A stretch of 26,477 bases of DNA, taken from positions 1 to 26,477 of IMG/VR virus record IMGVR_UViG_3300032516_000169, one strand, 5' to 3'. The stretch comes from a virus. Under the pieces are notes generated by a model. That model ran no database searches. It was not told where the DNA came from and saw only the letters and a list, made by a program, of their open reading frames with translations. This document shows, in pieces, positions 6,160 to 11,318 of this stretch (position 1 is its first letter; every line of letters starts with the position of its first letter). A program made the translations under genes and the position numbers.

Positions 6160-6441
6160 TTATTTATTACAAAATCCCTTGCTTTGGTCTTGAACCAAAC
6201 GATAGGCGGTCAGTCAAACATGCTTGCAGGGTTCTTCTAACGAATACCTTCAACCTACGCATCCCCATTCAAGGGCGTATAAGAAACTTATTGCTGACGA
6301 CTGAAAGGCTACTAATGTGCTGAGGTCTCAGTCCACCGATAACATCAGTCCTCTTCCAAAATGCAACGGAACTTGAAGAACACATGACTTTGCACCGCCA
6401 TATGCCTTCTCGCCAATCGCCAGCAATAAATTCCCTAACTT
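6160..6441 (-). ncRNA. Structured RNA domain at the 5' end of the transcript
   Basis: From the predicted start (~6441) to the gene at 6150 there is no convincing frame but much structure: TTATTGCTG (6429-6421) pairs with CAGCAATAA (6296-6288) to close a ~125-nt domain; inside it CTGATGT/ACATTAG (with one G-U) encloses CTGA-GACC-TCAG, and TCTTC/GAAGA forms another arm. Downstream are ACGCCC/GGG..GCGT and TTTGGT/ACCAAA hairpins. It could be a long leader controlling the 53-residue gene or the 5' part of the large RNA. Confidence 0.5.
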
Positions 6442-6447
6442 GATTCT

Positions 6448-6476
6448 ATTATGCGCTCTTTTATTTATACTGTCAA
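6448..6476 (-). promoter_or_regulatory. Sigma70 promoter of the structured RNA locus
   Basis: Minus strand TTGACA (6476-6471), 17-nt spacer, CATAAT (6453-6448). Predicted start near 6441, a dozen nt before the first long-range helix. Confidence 0.75.
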
Positions 6477-6480
6477 GCGG

Positions 6481-6702
6481 TTATTTCTTGTAGCAACCGT
6501 GAACTCGGGCAACAATGTAAGCACTTCCATCACCGCCGAGCAGCGCGCCACGCAATTTTTCACGTTGTTGTTCAGTCTGGCGAACAATGTCGGCCCTTGC
6601 ATTTTCACAGCTTTCTCTGCTGAAAAATTCTTGACTGATCGAAGTTCCACCCGACGAGCTTGTAAACCCAATCACCATAATAAGAATGAAAATGTCGCCC
6701 AT
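6481..6702 (-). CDS. Small exported or membrane-anchored protein
   Basis: 73 residues. The N-terminus MGDIFILIMVIGFTSSSGG is a short hydrophobic segment that can act as signal peptide or anchor. It is followed by FFSRESCENARADIVRQTEQQRE, a cysteine-containing helix, and ends with VHGCYKK; two cysteines could form a disulfide in the periplasm. I recall small phage proteins with SIxQEFxSxxSCExA patterns, function unknown. GGGG precedes the start. Confidence 0.7.
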   Translation of the reverse strand: MGDIFILIMVIGFTSSSGGTSISQEFFSRESCENARADIVRQTEQQREKLRGALLGGDGSAYIVARVHGCYKK

Positions 6703-6706
6703 GATA

Positions 6707-7123
6707 TTACCCCAATTGATAAGAAAATTCTTTTACCGCGGCGCGCTCAGCTTCGGTAAGTTTCAAAAAAGCATCCTTAGCAAGCCGAAGTCTTGTTTCA
6801 CGAGCCAAATTGTGCTCATGGAGCCGCTGAAGTCTTTCTTCTACCATTTCTAATTCCCACTCCTCAGTTTCATAAGTGAGTGTATCATCGATGACCACGT
6901 ACGGCCATGTTCCTTCCCTATCCCAATGTCCGTATTCAAAATGAACCGATGGACCAGTTGAGGTAAGAGTGATATTGGTAGCCACACCAAGCAATTGTGC
7001 CAATGCTGTGGCATCCATAATACGCTTAGGAACACTTTTTCTATATTCCTCTACCTGAAGCAATGCTGCGCGTGTTGCTTCAGCATTGCGCATTTCACGT
7101 TGTTCTTTGGTTTCTCTTGCCAT
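6707..7123 (-). CDS. Charged helical phage protein, unknown
   Basis: 138 residues, MARETKEQREMRNAEATRAA at the N-terminus. The first 35 and last 60 residues are charged helices suited to coiled coil; the centre (TNITLTSTGPSVHFEYGHWDREGTWPYVVIDD) looks like beta strands. No domain is recognised. It follows gene 7126-7437 with a 2-nt gap and is probably co-translated. Confidence 0.7.
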   Translation of the reverse strand: MARETKEQREMRNAEATRAALLQVEEYRKSVPKRIMDATALAQLLGVATNITLTSTGPSVHFEYGHWDREGTWPYVVIDDTLTYETEEWELEMVEERLQRLHEHNLARETRLRLAKDAFLKLTEAERAAVKEFSYQLG

Positions 7124-7125
7124 AG

Positions 7126-7437
7126 TTATATTTTACGTGATACCAGAGCATGAGTCAAGTCAATCCTTGCTAACTCTTCGGCAATAGCACGACAAGGATT
7201 CTCGCCCAGGTAGAGCCAGTTATCAACACCGCCGATTACCTTGCCCTTCTTATCCATCCGCGGAAAATATCCTTCACAGAGTTCATCAGTCATGGAAGAA
7301 AGGAAATCCTCAAGGCCAGCCTTACTGCCCCCACATTGGAAGAAGTATTTTTGCACACCATCATCCAACCGTGTGACTACAGTATGCAAGTATCCATCTT
7401 GTCCCTGATGCACCAAATAGATATATTTTTCCATCAT
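7126..7437 (-). CDS. Phage protein of unknown function
   Basis: 103 residues starting MMEKYIYLVHQGQDGYLHTV. The order beta-rich start, YFFQCGGSKAGLEDFL helix, then FPRMDKKGKVIGGVDNWLYLG suggests an alpha/beta fold. No family recognised. The start codons overlap the stop of gene 7434-7616. Confidence 0.65.
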   Translation of the reverse strand: MMEKYIYLVHQGQDGYLHTVVTRLDDGVQKYFFQCGGSKAGLEDFLSSMTDELCEGYFPRMDKKGKVIGGVDNWLYLGENPCRAIAEELARIDLTHALVSRKI

Positions 7438-7616
7438 GATAAATCTGTACTCCGTGCCTTTGTATAGTGTGCATTCAAATCCTCAAGTGTCCAACCGGTT
7501 TTATGAAGTTCATCATGTAGTGATTTATTGTTCCAAAACCTATGATAAATCTTCATAACATCGACTATTGGCACTCTTCGAAGAGCATTGTAGGTATCAT
7601 CTTCAGTCATTGACAT
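7434..7616 (-). CDS. EDTFRRLKR/HGWT paralogue 1 (divergent)
   Basis: 60 residues, MSMTEDDTYNALRRVPIVDV... with KTGWTLEDLNAHYTK. It is the most divergent of four small paralogues (also 8009, 8342, 8514) sharing 'M..EDTFRRLKR..F.E' at the start and 'L..HGWT.EEF' at the end. AAGGAG lies 8 nt before the ATG at 7616. Function unknown; the amphipathic helix-loop-helix pattern would suit a small protein inhibitor or adaptor, which is inference. Confidence 0.7.
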   Translation of the reverse strand: MSMTEDDTYNALRRVPIVDVMKIYHRFWNNKSLHDELHKTGWTLEDLNAHYTKARSTDLS

Positions 7617-7999
7617 GTTTCATACTCCTTTATCAACTTATTCAGATGTGATGCGTGTTGTTCGAAATATGGACGATAACGAGGCGCCGACGCCAGCCCC
7701 CGGCACGCCGGCGCCACCACTACGACTGCCGCCGCCACCACCGTAGCCGCCGCCCGCTGCCAATATTGATGGCAAGCATCACGAAACTGATTTCTGTCTA
7801 TCTTTCCATCTAAGAAATCAAATGCGGCTTGTTTGAAGTTGTTGCTTTCTTGGTTTGGATGTAAATCGATCACATCAGAAATAAACTTCTTTCGTAGATC
7901 GATTGGTAGTTGGGTGAATTTGGAGAAGTCGTTGGTTGTGTGAGCATTAATGAAATCATCTGCTGTGAATGTTCCATATTTGATTGTATCGAAGATCAT
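7607..7999 (-). CDS. Paralogue B of the 1388-1804 gene, with its own Ala/Val insert
   Basis: 130 residues. The N-terminal ~75 residues are almost identical to the product of 1388-1804 (FTADDFINAHTTNDFSKF, then IDLRKKFISDVIDLHPNQES). The end (EQHASHLNKLIKEYE) is conserved too. The segment between, AAATVVAAAVVVVAPACRG, is Ala/Val-rich and encoded by GC-rich triplets, but differs in sequence from copy A. So the flanks are under constraint while the insert drifts or expands. GAGGAAAA precedes the ATG. It sits inside the four-paralogue cluster. Confidence 0.75.
   Translation of the reverse strand: MIFDTIKYGTFTADDFINAHTTNDFSKFTQLPIDLRKKFISDVIDLHPNQESNNFKQAAFDFLDGKIDRNQFRDACHQYWQRAAATVVAAAVVVVAPACRGLASAPRYRPYFEQHASHLNKLIKEYETCQ
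7681..7760. repeat. GC-rich low-complexity tract in paralogue B
   Basis: About 80 nt dominated by GGC/GCC triplets inside gene 7607-7999, at the same place in the protein as the tract at 1457-1569 but with a different sequence. Confidence 0.7.
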
Positions 8000-8008
8000 A
8001 TATTTTCC

Positions 8009-8200
8009 TCAGCAGTTGGGATTTCGGTCGATGTCGTCCTGTAGTCCATCCACATATTCTTTATATGTCCATCCAAGCCGTCGAAGAAGTTTTATATCTG
8101 CGCCCATATTGCTTCTTCTTTTTCGAGCAGCCATGAGTTTACTATAGACTTCATTAAAGTCCAATCTTTTCAATCTTCTAAATGTATCTTCTTGAGTCAT
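8009..8200 (-). CDS. EDTFRRLKR/HGWT paralogue 2
   Basis: 63 residues, starting MTQEDTFRRLKRLDFNEVYS, later LLRRLGWTYKEYVDGLQDD. It shares start and end motifs with the genes at 7434, 8342 and 8514. The centre is basic (AARKRRSN). The structured RNA unit at 8217-8358 lies directly upstream and could be its leader; no strong ribosome site is seen. Function unknown. Confidence 0.75.
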   Translation of the reverse strand: MTQEDTFRRLKRLDFNEVYSKLMAARKRRSNMGADIKLLRRLGWTYKEYVDGLQDDIDRNPNC

Positions 8201-8216
8201 TATAATTTCTAAAAAT

Positions 8217-8358
8217 AGCAGTCGCGAATGAAAGAGGGGCTTTTCTTTACAATCGTATCATTCCACTGCCAGTGTTTTGGTTCTTACGGACTATAGGATG
8301 CCTCTCGGCAGACGCCCTTACACCACAACTACAAGAAGTGGCTACCGGCCGTCACACC
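8217..8358 (-). ncRNA. Structured RNA family member, unit F (dispersed copy)
   Basis: Same layout as the array at 10122-10641. On the minus strand: GTGT/ACAC closes the long 5' arm P0, which holds inner hairpins including a GCC-GAGA-GGC tetraloop; one nt; GGCAGT pairs with ACTGCT (P1, one G-U); single G; GAATGA/TCATTC (P2); an AAAGA/TCTTT hairpin (P3); GCG; then ATTTTT. The changes from the array units are compensatory. It overlaps the last 17 nt of gene 8342-8530 and ends 17 nt before gene 8009-8200. Confidence 0.7.
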
Positions 8359-8530
8359 TTTTCAATTCTTTCTCAAACTCCTCATAAGTCCATCCATGTT
8401 CCTCTAAGCAAGCAACCATTTTTTCATGCATGCTATTTCCTGGGAAACGATGGAACGATTTTTGGCAAGCTTCATAAAATGTGATACGCTTTAGCCTGCG
8501 AAATGTATCTTCTTCAGTCGAGGTTTGCAT
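8342..8530 (-). CDS. EDTFRRLKR/HGWT paralogue 3
   Basis: 62 residues, MQTSTEEDTFRRLKRITFYE and EEHGWTYEEFEKELKRCD. This is the best match to the consensus of the family. Its start overlaps gene 8514-8714 by 17 nt, and its stop lies within the 5' arm of RNA unit F, so translation of this gene could disturb the RNA fold. Function unknown. Confidence 0.75.
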   Translation of the reverse strand: MQTSTEEDTFRRLKRITFYEACQKSFHRFPGNSMHEKMVACLEEHGWTYEEFEKELKRCDGR

Positions 8531-8714
8531 AAGGTCCCATCCGTTCTCTTGCTTCCATTACGAATTCAAACCATGTCCAACCATGTAATTTCATAAACGG
8601 AATTCGTAATGATTGATCACGACTTATTTCGTCGCGCCACCATTGTCCATGAATCCGCAACATCTCATCAAAGCCCGGTCTTGCTAACCTCCTAAAGGTA
8701 TCATCCTCGGTCAT
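8514..8714 (-). CDS. EDTFRRLKR/HGWT paralogue 4
   Basis: 66 residues, MTEDDTFRRLARPGFDEMLR and MKLHGWTWFEFVMEARERMG. The first of the four paralogues in transcription order. The start is coupled to the stop of the DUF1289 gene (4-nt overlap). Family function unknown. Confidence 0.75.
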   Translation of the reverse strand: MTEDDTFRRLARPGFDEMLRIHGQWWRDEISRDQSLRIPFMKLHGWTWFEFVMEARERMGPYANLD

Positions 8715-8887
8715 ATTTCAAACGCCCGTTGTTTTGTATTGGTTATGACTTCTAATTTTTCCTGATTAGTCATTTCCGACCACCGTGCTATTTCTTCAAT
8801 CGTTCTGAAACATCCAACGCAATATCCCAGCCGAATACTCATATGGCAGATATTTATACACGGGCTTGGAATTTCATTCGGAGGCAT
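8711..8887 (-). CDS. DUF1289 family protein
   Basis: 58 residues from the ATG at 8887, which overlaps the upstream stop (TGATG). The DUF1289 signature is clear: PSPCINICHMSIRLGYCVGC with cysteines 10, 14, 23 and 26, followed by FRTIEEIARWSEMTNQEK. Bacterial members such as YdhL are small predicted metal- or Fe-S-binding proteins without proven activity. Here it is probably a captured host gene used as a small metal-binding adaptor; that role is inference. The length is normal for the family core. Confidence 0.85.
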   Translation of the reverse strand: MPPNEIPSPCINICHMSIRLGYCVGCFRTIEEIARWSEMTNQEKLEVITNTKQRAFEI

Positions 8888-9096
8888 CAATACCATCCAA
8901 GAATGTGAATTGTGGTCGTCCGTTTGCCATAATCAACAAGCATTCGTTGACGGATAGTTTCCCTGAGTTCAGTCGCATCAAGTGTATTGATATCACCGAT
9001 GTAGGGAACCTTGACAACGGTAAACGAACCATCATCGAAGTGTACTTCTGTACGGATCTTACCTTCGCCAAACATCTTCTTGATGAAATCAAACAT
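8887..9096 (-). CDS. Small phage protein, unknown
   Basis: 69 residues starting MFDFIKKMFGEGKIRTEVHF, with beta-strand pattern in the middle (DGSFTVVKVPYIGDI) and a helix (ATELRETIRQRML). It follows tRNA-Leu by 14 nt and overlaps the DUF1289 start. No family recognised. Confidence 0.7.
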   Translation of the reverse strand: MFDFIKKMFGEGKIRTEVHFDDGSFTVVKVPYIGDINTLDATELRETIRQRMLVDYGKRTTTIHILGWY

Positions 9097-9110
9097 AGCT
9101 TCTTTCTAAG

Positions 9111-9197
9111 TGGTGCGGGCCCCGGGACTCGAACCCGGATGGATTTCTCCGAGAGATTTTAAGTCTCTTGCGTCTGACCAGATTTCGCCAGGCCCGC
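9111..9197 (-). tRNA. tRNA-Leu(TAA)
   Basis: Class II tRNA of 87 nt: acceptor GCGGGCC/GGCCCGC, anticodon arm AGAGA-CTTAAAA-TCTCT with anticodon TAA, a long variable arm, a T arm CGGG-TTCGAGT-CCCG, discriminator A and an encoded CCA. Phage tRNAs commonly supplement codons rare in the host. Confidence 0.95.
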
Positions 9198-9233
9198 CTT
9201 CTCTGCTAATTCGATAATACGCTTGGTTTCCAT
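9159..9233 (-). pseudogene. Possible gene start interrupted by tRNA-Leu
   Basis: A frame reads METKRIIELAEKAGLAKSGQ and then stops inside the tRNA anticodon arm. The start resembles the N-terminus of many small phage proteins (RIIELAEKAGL), and it follows gene 9237-9410 by 3 nt as genes here do. It may be a gene remnant cut by the tRNA, or chance. Confidence 0.3.
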
Positions 9234-9236
9234 ATC

Positions 9237-9410
9237 TTACAAAGTCACATTCGGTAGGCCATGCTCGGCATTGATTTTCTTGCAGAGCTCAATAACCTCA
9301 CCCTTCGTGCTGTGGCGAGTCCGAATACCCTCGAACATCATGTAATGCTCACACTCGCATCCTGGATGCTGAATGTAACAATAATATGCCGACGGATATT
9401 TTTGAATCAT
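9237..9410 (-). CDS. Small cysteine-containing phage protein
   Basis: 57 residues: MIQKYPSAYYCYIQHPGCEC, then EHYMMFEGIRTRHSTKGEVI and a helix KKINAEHGLPNVTL. Cysteines at 11, 18 and 20 plus histidines could bind metal. AGGA lies 7 nt before the ATG. No family recognised. Confidence 0.7.
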   Translation of the reverse strand: MIQKYPSAYYCYIQHPGCECEHYMMFEGIRTRHSTKGEVIELCKKINAEHGLPNVTL

Positions 9411-9420
9411 CTCTATTCCT

Positions 9421-9451
9421 AAAAGATGGTAGGACTTACCAATTGCCTACC
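9421..9451 (-). terminator. GGTAGG/CCTACC hairpin with U-run
   Basis: On the minus strand GGTAGG and CCTACC pair around 12 nt, followed by ATCTTTT. It lies 30 nt after the SleB gene and is probably its terminator. The GGTAG/CTACC stem recalls P1 of the RNA family and the terminator at 5255. Confidence 0.5.
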
Positions 9452-9480
9452 ACCTGCGGTTTACTGCCTTCACACGGTCA

Positions 9481-10068
9481 TTACATTTTACGATCATTCT
9501 GGGCAACGGTCAAGCTGGCCTGCTTCTTCTTTTGAGGCTTATAGAATTTGTGCCCGTAGATTACAGCAGTCAATCTAAATTCCTTTGACCATTCTGGATA
9601 CTCATATCCAAGGGCTTCCATCGCCTCGGGCGCAAGATAATGTGTAGCACCCTTGGTCGGATCCGGAACCTTCTTCCTCATTACCGCTTGAGCAACTTCC
9701 ACAGCCTTGGGCCAAGCTTCAGCATCAATGATATTTTTATGCTTAGGTTCAATGTACAGACTCAGCGCAGCAGTCTTGAGCGCAGGGTTGTCATTAAAGA
9801 TGCTGTATTGTTTGGGGGCAAGAACTACGTCGCAAACCGTGCGGTCTACAGCACGATTCACAGCAGTGTAGGCCACTGCCACCTGGCCAATTTGAGGCTC
9901 CCCTCGAGCTTCGCCGTAGATCATAGTGGCGAGGCATTTTTCATCCTTTAGATTGTATTCTTCCACAATCGTAGGCTCACCAAAAATGATCTTACCCGTG
10001 ATAGGTGGTGTCATTGCTGGTGCTAGTATTGCTGGGGAAATGGCAAGTGATAGGAGTAAACATCTCAT
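9481..10068 (-). CDS. SleB-type cell wall hydrolase, exported
   Basis: 195 residues. An N-terminal signal-like segment (MRCLLLSLAISPAILAPA) is followed by a Hydrolase_2/SleB domain from ~40: CLATMIYGEARGEPQIGQVA with the likely catalytic E53, then VAYTAVNRA, VCDVVLAPKQYSIF and GATHYLAPEAM. SleB-family enzymes cut the glycan strands of peptidoglycan. Phage versions act in lysis or, when exported early, in wall remodelling. It is transcribed from its own sigma70 promoter, with the start codon at the predicted +1, and the RNA array lies just upstream. The C-terminus (YKPQKKKQASL) is basic. Confidence 0.85.
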   Translation of the reverse strand: MRCLLLSLAISPAILAPAMTPPITGKIIFGEPTIVEEYNLKDEKCLATMIYGEARGEPQIGQVAVAYTAVNRAVDRTVCDVVLAPKQYSIFNDNPALKTAALSLYIEPKHKNIIDAEAWPKAVEVAQAVMRKKVPDPTKGATHYLAPEAMEALGYEYPEWSKEFRLTAVIYGHKFYKPQKKKQASLTVAQNDRKM

Positions 10069-10074
10069 AGTCCT

Positions 10075-10103
10075 ATTATGCTACAATAGGATATAGATGT
10101 CAA
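10075..10103 (-). promoter_or_regulatory. Sigma70 promoter of SleB gene, leaderless spacing
   Basis: Minus strand TTGACA (10103-10098), 17 nt, CATAAT (10080-10075), then AGGACT and ATG at 10068. The A of the ATG is the predicted +1. Confidence 0.8.
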
Positions 10104-10121
10104 CAGGATAAAGATAAAAAT

Positions 10122-10199
10122 GGTAGTCGCGAAAGAAGTGTAGTTGCCACAAGGTGACCCGTAATAACCTTCCACTACCTGTGTGAATATTTCCCCACC
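10122..10199 (-). ncRNA. Structured RNA array unit 5 (78 nt)
   Basis: Minus-strand order: short arm P0 GTG..CAC with nested GAA/TTC; A; GGTAGT/ACTACC (P1); single G; GAAGG/CTTTC (P2, one G-U); inner GTCACC..GGCAAC region; GCG before P1 3' strand; then ATTTTT. It is the last and shortest unit, ending 19 nt before the -35 of the SleB promoter. Confidence 0.7.
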
Positions 10200-10201
10200 T
10201 T

Positions 10202-10288
10202 GATAATCGCGAAGAGTAGAGCGGCGCATGAACTTAATCAGCAGGGATTCTCTTCCATTACCAGTTATACTCCATACGGAGTATAACC
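10202..10288 (-). ncRNA. Structured RNA array unit 4 (87 nt)
   Basis: P0 is a strong 9-bp hairpin, GTTATACTC/GAGTATAAC, replacing the GTG/CAC of other units. Then T; GGTAAT/ATTATC (P1 with one G-U); G; GAAGAG/CTCTTC (P2); GCG. P1 and P2 bases differ from the neighbours on both strands, so pairing is conserved while sequence is not. Confidence 0.75.
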
Positions 10289-10296
10289 TAAAAGTT

Positions 10297-10402
10297 GGTA
10301 GTCGCGAATAGATGGAAGTCTCAAGTGTAGACCGATATTATATTCCACTACCAGTGTATATTTGAACGCCAGTCCACTACTCTGAATCATCAGACATACA
10401 CC
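10297..10402 (-). ncRNA. Structured RNA array unit 3 (106 nt)
   Basis: P0: GTGTAT/ATACAC with a nested TCTGA-TGAT-TCAGA hairpin; T; GGTAGT/ACTACC (P1); G; GAATA/TATTC (P2); GTCT/AGAC hairpin (P3); GCG; linker AACTTTTA. Confidence 0.75.
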
Positions 10403-10414
10403 TTTCTAAAAGTT

Positions 10415-10523
10415 GGCAATCACAGAGCAGTGGCTGGGTTCGGTCCGGCACCTTCCTACCGGGATAACCCGGGACACCTTTCCTTAAGCATACTCTTATT
10501 GCCTGTACCGGGAGCTCGGCACC
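10415..10523 (-). ncRNA. Structured RNA array unit 2 (109 nt)
   Basis: P0: GTGCCG/CGGTAC with one G-U; A; GGCAAT/ATTGCC (P1); A; AGAGTA/TGCTCT (P2 with one U-G); an inner CCGGG-TTAT-CCCGG hairpin; GTG in place of GCG. This is the most divergent unit, and both strands of each helix changed together. Confidence 0.75.
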
Positions 10524-10531
10524 TTAAAATT

Positions 10532-10641
10532 GGCAGTCGCGAAATCAGTGATGTCTCGGCCGCGGTATCCAACCCAAACTTAGTACGGGCCTCGCACCTA
10601 CAACATATAATCTCCACTACCCGTGCCTGGATGAGGGCACC
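10532..10641 (-). ncRNA. Structured RNA array unit 1 (110 nt)
   Basis: P0: GTGCC/GGCAC with a 7-nt loop; G; GGTAGT/ACTGCC (P1 with one U-G); G; GAGAT/ATTTC (P2 with one G-U); a large inner domain with GAGGCC and GGCC segments; GCG; linker AATTTTAA. First unit in transcription order. Confidence 0.75.
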
Positions 10642-10643
10642 TT

Positions 10644-10741
10644 TTTCCTAATGAACAGATTCTGCCGCATACCATCGTGAGATACAACATCTTAGTAGAG
10701 CGATCTGGAATAGCCCTGTTCCTCGGCCAGCGATTAGGAAA
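10644..10741 (-). ncRNA. Stem-closed element joining the gene end to the array
   Basis: TTTCCTAAT at the 3' end of gene 10734-10937 (10741-10733) pairs perfectly with ATTAGGAAA (10652-10644), enclosing ~80 nt with GGAA/TTCC and AGAT/ATCT hairpins. The stop codon is inside the stem. It lacks the P1/P2 motif of the array units. Confidence 0.45.
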
Positions 10742-10937
10742 TCTTTGAATTCGTCATCTTTGCTTTTAATTCCTCCAGATAGATAATACGGCCTTCGTAC
10801 CATTTAACGTGCCCAGGCTGCGCGAGCTGACGCTCACCCATCAAAAGACTAACCTTGCAATCATTGATTTCATCACTGAGTGCTCTGAAAATGGTCTCAG
10901 CCTCCTCATCCGTAACAATGAAATTAAAATGAATCAC
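10734..10937 (-). CDS. Small phage protein (HFNFIVTDEEAETIF family)
   Basis: 67 residues, MIHFNFIVTDEEAETIFRAL, then HVKWYEGRIIYLEELKAKM. This beta-strand plus two-helix layout with 'VTDEDAETIF' and 'YLExLKxKM' is one I recall in phages as a frequent hypothetical family. The start overlaps the upstream stop (ATGA). The RNA array follows directly. Confidence 0.75.
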   Translation of the reverse strand: MIHFNFIVTDEEAETIFRALSDEINDCKVSLLMGERQLAQPGHVKWYEGRIIYLEELKAKMTNSKIS

Positions 10938-11317
10938 TCTACCGGATCCTTAAAGTGTTTGATGTTATAAACCAGCACACCGGCCATGTTGGAGACTGAT
11001 TGCAGTATACACGCTTCTTCGGGCTTGTGTGCTTGGAGATAGATGTAGGCAGTATTCAAGTCACGGTAGATGCTCATCATCTCATTTGACAAATAATTCC
11101 ATTCCTCCTGCGTGTTACCCTCGGAAACTTTGCTCCGGATAGCAAATGTACGCTCTCGAATGTCCCCAAAGAAACCGGCCTCTTGAGCTCGCCCTGCATT
11201 ACTGAGCATCACCATGTATGCATAGACACCGGAGCCTACTTCAGTGATCATGCTTTCCATGCCGCGGATGATAGTGAGCTTACCGCGCTTAAATGCCATG
11301 TAGTCGTCGTGGTTCAT
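10934..11317 (-). CDS. Helical phage protein, unknown
   Basis: 127 residues from ATG 11317 (MNHDDYMAFKRGKLTIIRGM), just behind the stop of gene 11319-11564. An upstream in-frame start at 11374 would overlap that gene more, so 11317 is preferred. Almost wholly helical: MITEVGSGVYAYMVMLSNAG, EEWNYLSNEMMSIYRDLNTA. No family recognised. Confidence 0.65.
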   Translation of the reverse strand: MNHDDYMAFKRGKLTIIRGMESMITEVGSGVYAYMVMLSNAGRAQEAGFFGDIRERTFAIRSKVSEGNTQEEWNYLSNEMMSIYRDLNTAYIYLQAHKPEEACILQSVSNMAGVLVYNIKHFKDPVE

Positions 11318-11318
11318 A

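Noticed and set aside
6160-6441. Group I intron, tmRNA or RNase P RNA
   Set aside because: None of the core sequences of these RNAs (P7 GACTA-type pairing, tag frame with tRNA-like ends, CR-I/CR-V of RNase P) could be found.
8848-8856. TATAAATA on the minus strand inside the DUF1289 gene as late promoter
   Set aside because: It lies within the coding sequence of a coupled operon without a start codon at suitable distance; treated as chance.
10297-10402. Hammerhead ribozyme, because of CTGATGA in unit 3
   Set aside because: The required GAAA and third stem are missing; the CTGATGA is part of a simple TCTGA/TCAGA hairpin.
10122-10641. Array as CRISPR or as integron attC sites
   Set aside because: Units are 78-110 nt with diverged sequence and conserved pairing, without identical direct repeats and unique spacers; no attC core GTTRRRY/RYYYAAC pair and no integrase or cas gene is nearby.
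10415-10641. Units with GGTTCGGTCC-like sequence as tRNAs
   Set aside because: No acceptor/T-arm/anticodon combination can be drawn; the helices fit the array family instead.
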